Source: Warburgia ugandensis (Eukaryota > Streptophyta > Magnoliopsida > Canellales > Canellaceae). From it: a stretch of DNA of 64,000 nt. The stretch is from contig CP141135.1 in assembly GCA_035236585.1 (NCBI GenBank), positions 3,196,001-3,260,000 of the forward strand, given 5' to 3'. Shown here piece by piece: positions 51,401 to 62,380 of this stretch; position 1 is the first letter of the stretch, and the number at the start of each line of letters is the position of its first letter. The position numbers were made by a program, and so were the translations under genes. The notes under the pieces are model-generated. The model was not told the DNA's origin and made no database searches. It saw only the letters and a program-made list of their open reading frames with translations.

Positions 51401-52741
51401 TAGATGTTATTATTTGCGTCACGTGAGCCATGTCTAGATATATAATACATGCAACTATGACCTGCTTCCCCCATTCAATTCTCGATGGAAATGGAGTTTT
51501 CCAAATTATCTCTAGAGCTGGAAGATCATTTCGAAATCTCCGAGCATATTCGAGGGTTCAATGTGCCTCTCCAAGTCCTTTGCCTTTGTGTAATTGTTGA
51601 CAAGGTCCTCGATATTACTAGGTGTGAGTTGTTCTCTTTCAGTGTTCCTAGATATCAATGATGGATTCCCCAGCTAGAAGGCGCTTGATTGATGGCATTG
51701 AATGTCGAGCACTTCCCACTCTCATTATAATTTTGTAGCTTCTGTCACTTGATAAAGTTTCTAAGTTTCAAAAGAGAAAACGGGAAAATGAATGGAAATG
51801 GAAATCATCCAAAGAGCTTCTCTACTGCCTAGTCCTTTCTGAGGATTAAACCTTGGTTGTGACATCTTAGCTCATCTTTATGCTTCCAGGTTTGGCATAT
51901 GAAGAATCAAACTTCAATTGAATTCCCTAACACTTTGTTTTCCAGTATAAAATGCCCTCATTTTCTGGGAATGGAAATTTGTTAAGCCTTGTTTAAGAAG
52001 ATTTGGGTTCTACTCTAATTACTCTAGAATCATAACATCTTATATTGGAGGATCAGTCTTCTCTTAACATATATATAAAGAACTCAAACTAGTATAATGT
52101 AATTTGCATAATTAATGCAAACTAATGTACCTTCCAATAAGATTTCTCATTGTTAGTTGTCTAGCTCTTCAGTTATAGTTTTCTAGCCATCAAAGATGTG
52201 CCTTATACTATCCGCAAAGAAGTCTGCAACATGTTGCATTCCTGATTTTGTTGCTACAGTTGTGTAGAACCATACCTGAGTCCACCCGTGTAATTAGACT
52301 GTTGAGTATGAATATTCTGTTTATCTTTAACTGGACAATGTGGAAGATAGGAATAAAAAAAACTCCAGGTTTTTACCTGTTTGGGTTCATCCAGAGGAGC
52401 TATAAGATTTATATTCATCATCTCGAGTAGTTACTTGGAAAGTTTTGAGTGTGACTAACCATATTGGTGCTTTGAGAACCTAAAATGCCATTCCCAAATG
52501 ATTCCATCTCTTTCAGGTTGACGTGGAAAGAATGAGGGCAAGAGCCCATAACAAGCTGATGAACAAGCTAGCAGCTGCAAGACATAAAGCTGAAGAAAAA
52601 CGTGCAGCAGCAGAAGCCAAAAGAAGCCAGCAAGCTGCAAGAAGTGAGCAGCAAGCAGAGTATGTCCGAAAGACTGGTCGCATTCCATCCTCATTCTCTT
52701 GCTGGAATTGGTCATTCTCCTGCTATAGTTGGTGCTCGTAA
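45443..52741 (+). CDS. Remorin, group-6-like, 6 exons, 520 aa
   Basis: Coding exons: 45443-45475, 45847-45973, 46135-46734, 47456-47951, 48127-48208, 52517-52741. All introns are GT-AG with consistent phase; total 1563 nt ending in TAA. The protein starts [11 protein letters not shown] and continues [20 protein letters not shown], the N-terminus I recall for long Arabidopsis remorins such as At2g02170. Residues about 55-370 are low-complexity and Ser/Thr/Pro-rich ([20 protein letters not shown]). From about 395 to 505 lies the Remorin_C coiled coil: [60 protein letters not shown], then [17 protein letters not shown]. The tail ends CYSWCS, whose cysteines could be S-acylated for plasma-membrane anchoring, as known for remorins (inference). 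Remorins are plant-specific scaffolds of plasma-membrane nanodomains. Intron 5 is 4.3 kb and contains a copia relic. No internal stop or frameshift is needed, so the gene looks functional. Confidence 0.93.
50365..50640 (+). pseudogene. Copia-type reverse transcriptase relic in remorin intron 5
   Basis: Across shifted frames the stretch reads as the copia RT core: TTTGGTTCTGCTATATGTGG near 50484 encodes LLYVDN(I)IFTGN (the YVDD box with D-to-N), and CTAATAAGGACCTTGGTGATC near 50576-50596 encodes KDLGDL. Upstream 50370-50430 resembles the GLKQAP...WFDKLHQ motif with frame breaks. LTRs were not recognised. It is in sense orientation with the host intron. Confidence 0.65.
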
Positions 52742-53634
52742 AGTCAGTCATGGAAGTAGTATATGCATCGTGCTGGTATATTGGTTTACTTTTGTGCTTA
52801 CATGAAGTTCGAAGCAACATGCATATCTTAATGCAGGCATTGTGCGTGGTGTTAATTTCTTCTACTTTGCATGTTCATCAATTCAATTCAAATCCTTGTA
52901 CAGTCATGAAATGATCCAGGTCTTTTCCATGGGCAAAATTTTTTCACCCACAGGGCACAACAGAAATATTTCCAGATTATGTGTCCTTAACTGAAGATTC
53001 GTCTTGAAAGTTGCAGTGGTATAATGGCAATCACCTCCGTGATTGCCTCGAATGAGCTGACTTGATTCTGGAACTACAATGCATAACAAACAACTGGAAA
53101 TGGAAATTGGAGAGTTTTCACTGAATTTTAGTCGAGGCACTCATCCTCCATTTTATACTTATGCTCTTAGAGAACTCTTGTTATATTCTGTGTCAGTGGA
53201 ATGGGGATATCTATGGAAAATATATAGACCCTCTCATTGACCTGAAACGTCCCTGATATCGCTATCTCTGCTTATGGTCTGTCTTACGATATCATTCTTA
53301 GATCTCATGCAAATATTCCATTGTTGAAATTCTGGAAGATAGAGAACAAAGGGTTCACCAACAACTGAAAAAAGAACCCAATTCGATCAAAAGTGCTATA
53401 AAAGGATCCTGACTCCAGTCTGTAAATCGTAGTTCCTGATTCTACCAAATGCCTCACGAAACGGCCAGGACCGGTTTGCACTCCTGGCTGCACCATTTGC
53501 TTATCATTTTCCCACAAAAATAACCATCAACTTTATGAAAATTTCTCTTTGACATGAAGGTAAGAGTACAGTGAGTGACTCCATCCCGCCAAACTAGCTT
53601 ACCTGCCTAACTGATTGATCTACATATATTTTCT

Positions 53635-53752
53635 ACACGTAAAAATAGTCTCTTGCAAAAATGTAAGGTAAGGTTGCGTATTACAGATGCTTGTGGTTTG
53701 CACCTTTTTAGACCCTGCATATGTGAGAGCTTAGTGTGAGGCTATCCTTTCC
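53635..53752 (+). mobile_element. Au SINE, 5'-truncated
   Basis: AATAGTCTCTTGCAAAAATG, then GGTAAGGTTGCGTATTACAG and TGTGAGAGCTTAGTGTGAGG; the head is absent. Confidence 0.75.
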
Positions 53753-54072
53753 TTTTGAATGCACCTTATCAAAGGCACCACGCACAGTAGGCAGTAAATC
53801 AAAGAAACATCAAACCATATCTCGAGAAATTTTGGACCATCGATGATGCTCCGTCAAAAAGTACGGGTTGCTCCATCATTCTAGATGTTGAGGTATGATC
53901 CCCTTGGTGGTGTCTGATACCAAAAGCATAAAAGTGTGACTATGGTTACTTACCTTCGTGGAAAACCAAAATAGAAAGGGTTGATGTACAGAATTTTGTG
54001 GGTCAATGATTGAATATCTTAAAGCCCGAAATGCTTTAGGTTTACTCGAGATTATTATGTCTTTGTAAAGGT

Positions 54073-54079
<7 letters not shown>

Positions 54080-54132
<53 letters not shown>
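54080..54132. repeat. (GA)n microsatellite
   Basis: About 27 GA dinucleotides between the remorin gene and the larger hAT element. Confidence 0.95.
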
Positions 54133-54134
<2 letters not shown>

Positions 54135-54734
54135 AGCTTTTTTTGTACGAGTGAAAAATTAGGAAGCAAAATACCTCACGGACTCTCCTAGGTCTGATCT
54201 ACAGAGGAGAAAGCCGTGATTTGAGCCTGAACCAGGCATATTGTAGGGAACATTTGGAGTTGTCTACTTTTTCGTCTTGCCAACAAATGTCCAGTGCAGT
54301 TTGTCGCAACTAAAGGGAACTTGTCAGTTATATAAGAGAGAGGGGGGAAGGGGCTAGAAAAACAAGGCCCTTAACTCTTTTTTTCTTCCTTTTTTGCACC
54401 AAAGTAGTGACATTTAGGGGATAAGACATTTTTCTCTCCGTTGTGCATCATAACTGAGAGAGAGAGAGAGAGAGAGAATTTTCAAAACTTCTCCCTTCAA
54501 TTTATAATAAAACTTTTAAATAGAAATAATATCAAGAATCTAAAGTTTTAAGACAAACTGTAACAAGAAGAACTCGAGTTTAGAATTTTTAGAAGAAAAG
54601 TGTTATAAAGAGATACTTTCAAGTATTCTTCTAACTTGAACTCAAAAATTAGAGAAACTCACAAAAAGAAAACCTTGTAAAGAGTGATGTCAAAAGAGGC
54701 AAACTCTAAAAGAGAGAGGAACTAGAGTGATGTC

Positions 54735-54738
<4 letters not shown>

Positions 54739-54793
<55 letters not shown>
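54739..54793. repeat. (GA)n microsatellite
   Basis: Second long GA run within 1 kb; a shorter one lies at 54458-54477. Confidence 0.95.
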
Positions 54794-54794
<1 letters not shown>

Positions 54795-55189
54795 GTCAGT
54801 GCAAGGAATGACCTAGGGGCACTCCCTTATATAGGTAAGTCTTGCTTGGGCATCTAGCCTTGCTTGGTATACAAGACAACTAACTAGACCCTCAAGTTTC
54901 TCAAAAATATCCTAACTCTTTCCTTTCACACTATTGGACCCTAACTATAGAGAGTTGAGCCTTATAATGGATCATTTCTATAGCGATGAGCTTATTTGAA
55001 AATTTTAGAAAACATTTGCCAAAAGTTCAGGAAAAATTAAGAATGAGACGTTGAATTTAAAGTTACGATTTTAGAACTTATAATTCACTTGCAAGATTTG
55101 TTTTTAATTGGTAATTGTTGCCAAATTTTTTTGTTAATTTGTATCAAGTTCAAAAAATGTAAGAATTTTTAGTTACATACAATAGTCAT

Positions 55190-55490
55190 AAAAGTTTTTG
55201 AGTATTTGATTTTATGAAAATGTTTTGACTTTTTGATGTCCCGACTTTTTTCCTGATAATCTAAGCAATTCTATGAAATTAATATGAATTTATCTTGTAA
55301 ACTGAAATTTGACAAATAACTTGTCAAATTCTTAAATATTATTGGTATAGTAAAGTTTTCTAAAAACTTAAACTCATATCTGAAATTTGAGTTTTTCTTA
55401 AATCTTTCATGAATATTTGACATATTTTTTTAATATTTTCCTTTTTCCAATTTATTCTCGAATCCAAAGTTTGTGACTATGTTACTCAAG
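55190..55490 (-). repeat. Unclassified AT-rich dispersed repeat (copy 2)
   Basis: Opposite-strand relative of 265-560, ending just outside the larger hAT element. Possibly an internal piece of a retrotransposon; class unknown. Confidence 0.65.
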
Positions 55491-55984
55491 ATTAATTCAG
55501 GGCATAAAAAAAATGGGGCCAATTTTGAAAATGTTTGAAATCATTCGTAAATCTTTGGATATTTAATTCCCATAAGTGGAATTAATTTGAGCTCTTTGCG
55601 CATATTTTCACTTCAAAAATAATAGCCGCCAAGAGTAGGGGTGGCAATTCGGGTTGGCGGGTCGTGTTTGTGGCGACACGAACACGACACGAATAGTGTT
55701 ACGGGTCGACACGAACACGACACGCTTAATAGTCGTGTCAAAAACCTATGACTCGTACACGACCCGGTTCTTAAAAAAATGACACGACACGACCTGTGTA
55801 ACACGATTAATTAATTGAGTCGTGTTGGATACACGACACGAAATGACACGACACGACCCGACATATTAAAAAACCTGCCCTCTCAAGTCAAGTCCCAACT
55901 CCCAAGTGAATAGAAGTTATAGAACGAGCTGCCAAGAGGCCCGAATGGGCCAAATCCCAAAACAACCACAATAAAATAAACTAA

Positions 55985-56245
55985 CATATAGGACGGTTAT
56001 TTCACAAGCTCTATAAAACCCTAACATATAGGACGGTTGTAACATAACCGTCCTATATATCATTGGTTTTATACGACGATCGTGAAATAACTGTCCCTAT
56101 ATATATATATATATATATTACGAGATTTTATAGAAGCAGGTTGTGAAATAACCGTCCTATATGTTATTTTATAGTACGGTTATTTCCATAACCATCCTAT
56201 ATGTTAGGTTTTATAGAACGGTTGTGAAATAACCAGATCCTATAG
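55985..56245 (+). repeat. Hairpin array 4
   Basis: Degenerate ~40 bp units with the ATAGGACGGTT / AACCGTCCTAT core, interrupted by an AT microsatellite at 56098-56117; outer array of the larger hAT element. Confidence 0.85.
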
Positions 56246-56914
56246 TTTACTTTTTATAATTTTATTTCACTCCACCGTTATGACTGATCTTCTGATTCTG
56301 ACTGAACTGTATCTTGAATCTTTGATCACACAGAAGCAATGACAATGAGGTTACGGAGCGTAAAATCGAGAATTGAATAGCATGGGTCTTTCAGCTTATG
56401 AAGAACTAGACTTTCAACTCAAGTTACCAAGTACCAACCCCCACATAAATTGTTAGGAGGGAATTCATTTCTCCAACTCCTTTCATGCTCATTGTCCTTT
56501 GGTCATTGCTATATCCATTGAATTACTGGTGACTGATCCACCACACCACACGACAAGTACATAGACAACCAAATTACCAATAATGTTCCTGTAATATTTT
56601 GTTATTTTATTTAGAAGAACAGCTCTGATTCTTTATAGTTTAGTATTACACCACTCAGTCTCTCAATGACTCACTTCACAAGTTCACAATTCACATGATA
56701 TGTGAAAAAAAAGAGATTGAAATGAATCAAATAACCACAATAGTAGTAAATAAATATGGATTAAGTAGCACATGATGGAAATATACTTCCATCAATGTAT
56801 TATGTATCAAACACAACAAATTAAAATAAGTCATGAAAATTATACAAATTAATCAAAATGAATTGATCCAGAGTCTTGATTGGTTGAAGTGATCCTGCTG
56901 ATTGCTACTTATGC

Positions 56915-59154
56915 TTATAATGTCCTCGCAAGCTCATCCACGGCAATCGTAATGGTAGAGTCTACAATCATATAGAATAAACAAGCATTAGTTATTACTA
57001 AGCTCATATAAAATATAATGTAAATATAGAATTATAAACTAACCTTTCAATCCATATAGCCAATCTCTCACACAAATCAATGCTTGCACGGATTCTGGCT
57101 TTAAAGTAGATCTATATTGGACAAGAACCCGACCACCAACACTAAAAGCGGAACTCGATGCAACTATAGATATAAGATGCTCAAGACATCACGAGCCATG
57201 GCGGCAAGTTCAGATACCTAAAATCAACATTTGAATCAAATATAAATGTAAATAAGATTACAGAAAATAGTGTTTACATGAGATTATTAGTCAAACAACT
57301 GTATTGATTGCCTTTCCGAGAATGCAAGAATGTCTAGCTTTGACTCTTGCAATCTTGGTTCATCTAAATAAAGCTCCAATTGTGATTTTTGCATAGCCAA
57401 AGTACCTCCTTCACCTTCAAATGAATCAAATTCCTAATGCAAATGCAATTATATTATTCAATGCGATAAGACAATTCATACTTCATAGCAAATTTTAATA
57501 TGCTAAGTAGTAAGCGACATATAATGAAAGATACAATTATAAATAAAATCACCTTCATGACATCTAAAACCTCTTGACTATATGACATGTTCTCGTCTAT
57601 CATCGGCACTCGCACCTCTAGCCACTTGTGTAGATGAGGAGGAAGGAATAGGATAAATCTTAACCTTATATTCATTGAAGAGAGAATAACTTTTCCCTAA
57701 CTTGAGCAAACTCCAAGCGACCCACTTGAACAATTTCTTGTACGAGAATTCCACAAAGGAGAGCTTATACCAGGGATCCAACACACATGCAATTGCGAAA
57801 TGGTCTTTGAATTCGGACCAAGACTTTGAAAACTTGGCAAACATTTGGGTGGACATACGCTTCATATAGTCATCATCACTTCTCATGTATTGTGTTAAAC
57901 TCAAATAAATTACAAATGCCACAGTAGAGATTTGCAGGTGGGATGTTGGATCCGAGAGAACATGCAGTGGCATCATAAACCGCCAAAACTTCAAATTTTG
58001 TAGCCTTTTCCCATTCAATGAAAGAAGGACAATGCTTATAATTTGAGTCACTTAGTTCTAAGTGACAAAATGCACGTTGGTAACAAAGAGCACTTTCAAG
58101 CATCAAATACGTTGAATTCCATCTTGTAGGACAATCTTGTCTTAAGCCCTTTTTGTCTCAATTGACATGTGATTCACACACTCCCAAAAATTTTGTTTTC
58201 TACTTTGTGATGCTTTGACATACTCTGATGCTCTCTCTAATTTTTGAATAGCATCATCAATTTCTTTCAAACCATCTTGCACAATCAAATTCAAAACATA
58301 ACAACAACAACGTAGATGAAGGAACTCTCCACCACAAACAAGAGTGTTCCTGATGTTTAATTGATGCCTTATGACTCAACAAGAATCATTAGAAGAAGCA
58401 TTGTCTAAAGTGATTGAAAAAATCTTTTTCTCAATCCCCATTCTACCAATAATGAGTATAACTTTTCTAATGATATTCCATTATGTGGAGGTGGTAGGAA
58501 ACAAAATTTAATATCCTCTTTTGTAAGACCCACTGACTATCTAGAAAATGTGCTGTGAGACTTATATAACCATCAGTAATACAAGAAGTCCACAAATCCG
58601 ATGTCAAACTTATCCTGTTGGTGCCAATTCTAACATCTCTTTTATCTTTCCTTTTTCTCTTTTATACATTCTCGTACACATCGCTTTTCGTATTCTACTA
58701 ATCAAGTGCAAATCTGCAAATATTTCAGTAGAGTTCTAATTCCATCATACTCAACAAATTGGAAAGGCAAATCATGCATAACAACTGAGTTCCACTAACT
58801 CACGATAAACTTCAGATCAAACTTATTATCCGAAGCCGCACTTAAGTGACACCGACATACTCCCCGACTTTGAGATAAAAGCAACCGGCCTATATCACGA
58901 GAAGAGCTCCGTTGACAAGTCTTTATATGACGATTTAAGCCACAAGTACTAAATTTGCTATCGCAAATGTATATTTCGAGCACTTCTTGCATTTACACCT
59001 TTGCCTTCCATCTTCTCGATAGAGGAAGGTGTTCAAAAAATTCCCAAATTTGGAGACATTAGTTTCTATACTTTTTACCTCTATTGGATTTTGAAACTAA
59101 CTCCACGTTCTCCAAATCAACAAACTCGTCATCATCGTTGTTGTGGTGTAGCAT
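56915..59154 (-). pseudogene. hAT transposase (BED-type, RICESLEEPER/DAYSLEEPER-like), frameshifted
   Basis: Reading leftward on the minus strand: an acidic start (MLHHNNDDDEFVDLENVEL) at 59154; a BED zinc finger near 59060-58905 with CKCKKCSK and later LNRHIKTCQR; CPTRWNSTYLMLESALCYQR near 58125-58065; LELSDSNYKHCPSFIEWEKA; the catalytic-fold stretch FAIACVLDPWYKLSFVEFSY near 57790-57735; and the C-terminal hAT dimerisation domain VASSSAFSVGGRVLVQYRST then VQALICVRDWLYG near 57160-57050. A short last exon after a TGTAG acceptor may end ELARTL at 56915. Segments fall in different frames with stops, and single-base losses are evident around 57170-57220, so it is judged non-functional. Intact relatives cut and paste hAT elements and make 8 bp duplications. 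Confidence 0.85.
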
Positions 59155-59650
59155 ATTCAAGTTATCGAAACATCTGTTCTAACTTGACTTGTGCACATAT
59201 TGCAAAATGCAAATGAAAAAAAATTAGTTCACACCGACAAGAAACTAAACACTTCGTAGTTCACCAACAATTACTAATAAGTAATAAGTAATAAGGGAAG
59301 GGAGTGAGTGAGTGAGTGAGACACTGAGACTTGAGAGTTGAGACTCGAGAGTGAGGAAATTGAGAGGAATGAAAAGAGTCAGACTCATAATTTCATAGAA
59401 ATAACAAAAAACAAACACATGACATACTTGTGGTGCTATAAAGAGGGTGTCTGCTCATCGTGTTAGAACTTAGAAGGGTTGATGTTTGAACTTGAAGAAG
59501 ATATACGGATTCCGGTCCTCTGAGTCTGGAAAGGGAAATGCTAAAACAGATGTAAAATTGTAAATTATAAAAGCAACAAACCCGCAAGCCTTCAACTTCA
59601 ACCTTGGGTTAATCGCGTTGGTTATGTTACTTATGTATTACAAAGTATCA

Positions 59651-59882
59651 ACGGTCCTATATATATATTTATAAAATATAGTACTGCGGTTATGTATTAA
59701 CCGTCCTATATTTTAAAAATATAAACGATTACTTACTAACCGTCTTATTTTTTGTAGTTTTTAACATATAGGACGGTTACGGACTAATCCCTATTTTACA
59801 TAATAATATAGGGACGGTTACTGACTAACCGTCCTATTTTTATAATAATATAGGACGGTTAATTACTAACCGTCCTATTTTA
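59651..59882 (+). repeat. Hairpin array 5
   Basis: About five units of the same core just upstream of the transposase start; the last units (GGACGGTTAATTACTAACCG) are nearly perfect inverted repeats. Confidence 0.88.
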
Positions 59883-61687
59883 CACATGGTTTATTCCTTC
59901 ATTACCAATCTGTGAGTGTGATTTGTGAGTCTGTGAGATCATGTACTGTGAAGTACGTGATGTGCCGATTTTCGCTTTTCAAGTGACCGACCGCTCGACA
60001 AAGATGATAGCCTTCTTTCCTCCAATTCCAAACCGACAAGTGGCAGTGGAGTTAATGAAAGTTGAAACTTACACTTCAATCATTTGTCAAATATTTTGGA
60101 TGCCTTAGTTATTGTCCTTAATGTTACTTAACTAAGTTAACTTACTTGTTAGATAACTTAGATAGTTAGATGTCATGAATCATGATAGATGATCTAGGTG
60201 GGGCGGGGGCCCTCAGACTTGTAGTGGCGGGAAAACAAAATGAAAGTTGAAAACTGAAAAGAACATAAAGGTTTAACTTTAACTAATTAATAATTATCTA
60301 GGTATACTAACTACTAAGTCAATCTAGAGTCTAATCTAACCTGTCTAAGGCAATTGTTTTGTCTTTTTGTATAATTGTATTGTATCATGTAAGTTAAGTA
60401 AGCCCAAATCCAATTATCCAACTATAAGCCTGTAACTATAAGTTATAAATAACTGTATAACCAATTTCTTATCAACCATTTTCAGTTTAGCTACACATTG
60501 TCACATGTCAATTGTTACAACTTACAAGTTACACTTAGTAGATAAGTTAACCAAGTTTTGTAAGTTGTACAAGTAAAAGTGAAGTGAGAGAGAGACTAAC
60601 TAACTGTCATATATTGTTGTATAAAATTATAAATGCTAATGAATAATGATTTTCTTATGTTAATTTCACATGTCTCACCAACCAATTGATCTAATATATC
60701 TCTTTTCAATCAAATTCATGAATATCATGTATCCAACTCATATAACTCAATATTTGTTTCTCATTTCTAACTCCCAATTGATGATAATAGATTAGGAATA
60801 ACTCATTCATGATTCATCCATGATCCTTTGATCCATCATTCATGTAGATATTGTAGAGTAAAATTTAGTAACTCCTTTAGTAATATCATTCAACATTTGT
60901 GTTAATTCAACACACAACTATTCTCTGTTCACATTCTCACCTCACCTAATGAGTTAATTACAATGTTACATAACTAAATAACTAATAACTATTCCCTTGG
61001 GACCCTTCCTAGCTTCTATACTATACTCATTATCCTCAATGAGATAATTACACAACTCTTTCTATACTCATTCTCAAGCTACCGAGTTAATTACATGAAT
61101 CAAGTTTCTATTCTAGTTCTCAGTCATTCTTACCTAATGAGTTAATTACATGATTCTTTCTCTTTCTTTACTTATTATCATTTATCAATGTTATCATCAA
61201 CATTCAACAACTTTTGAATTGAGTATGAGTTACTTACATAACTTTGCTTTTTAAGATGATCCTCAAGTGAGATCATCGGACATCGATGAGTTAAATACAT
61301 TATATACATAATTAACACCAACTTTACTCATCCTCCCGACCTCAACCTCAACAACTATGTTGAATTGAATATGATAGTATGAGTTACTTACATAAGTAAC
61401 ATAACTTTGCTTTTAAGTGATAGATACTCAAGTAACTCAACTCAATCGAGAAGTCCGAGCACGAGATAGTGAGATGAACATAATACATATATGATATATG
61501 CCATATGCTATTGCTCGCTCTTTTTAAGCTCATCCAGTCATCCTTAACTTAAGGAAATTAAGATGAGTTAATTACATAACTCTTTCTCCACTCTATACTT
61601 AATGACTAGTTTTATTTAAGGACATCATCAACTAAGATTAATTAAATACATAACTCTTATAGCTTATACAACTCCTATATTTCAATA

Positions 61688-62097
61688 TATAGATGGTTAT
61701 AAACAAACCATCCTATATTTAAATATATTATAGACAATTATTTTAAAACCGTCCTATATTTAAATATATTATAGAACGGTTATTTTGAAACCGTCCTATA
61801 TTTAATATATTATAGAACGGTTATTTGAAAACCGTCCTATATTTGATTATGTTATAGAACGGTTATTTGAAAACTGTCCTATATTTAAGTATATTATAGA
61901 ACGGTTATTTGAAAGCGTCCTATATTTAAGTATATTATAGAACGGTTATTTGAAAACCGTCCTATATTTAATTATAATTATAGAACGGTTATTGAAAAAC
62001 CGTCTTATATTTAAGTATATTATAGAACTGATTATTGAATAACGTCTATATTAGTATATTATATAGAAATCCGGTTATTTTAAAACCGTCTTATATG
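61688..62097 (+). repeat. Hairpin array 6: about ten units
   Basis: Ten ~41 bp units of the form TTATAGAACGGTTATTTGAA plus AACCGTCCTATATTTAAGT. The left half-site reads AGAACGG rather than AGGACGG, so this array has diverged as a subfamily. Confidence 0.9.
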
Positions 62098-62380
62098 GTT
62101 CTATACATATAATATATCGTTTTCACTTTTCACTTTTCACCTTGGTCATTCTCACCTAATTTCAATCTTCCAAGTTCCAACCCAACGATCCAATCCAACC
62201 TATCTTGAGAAGTGAGAAGGTGAAAACGACCATTCCTCTTCGATCTTTCACGGATCTAAGCAAAGAAAGGTATGTATTTACGATTTTTTGCATCTTTAAT
62301 GTAATTTCGTATACAGATACATTATACAGAACCGTAAAAAGTAATAAAGAACAATCGATATATAAAAAAAAACCTCTATC

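Noticed and set aside
53876-54169. ORF with a poly-LS tract (also 2770-3039)
   Set aside because: Translation of GA/AG microsatellites.
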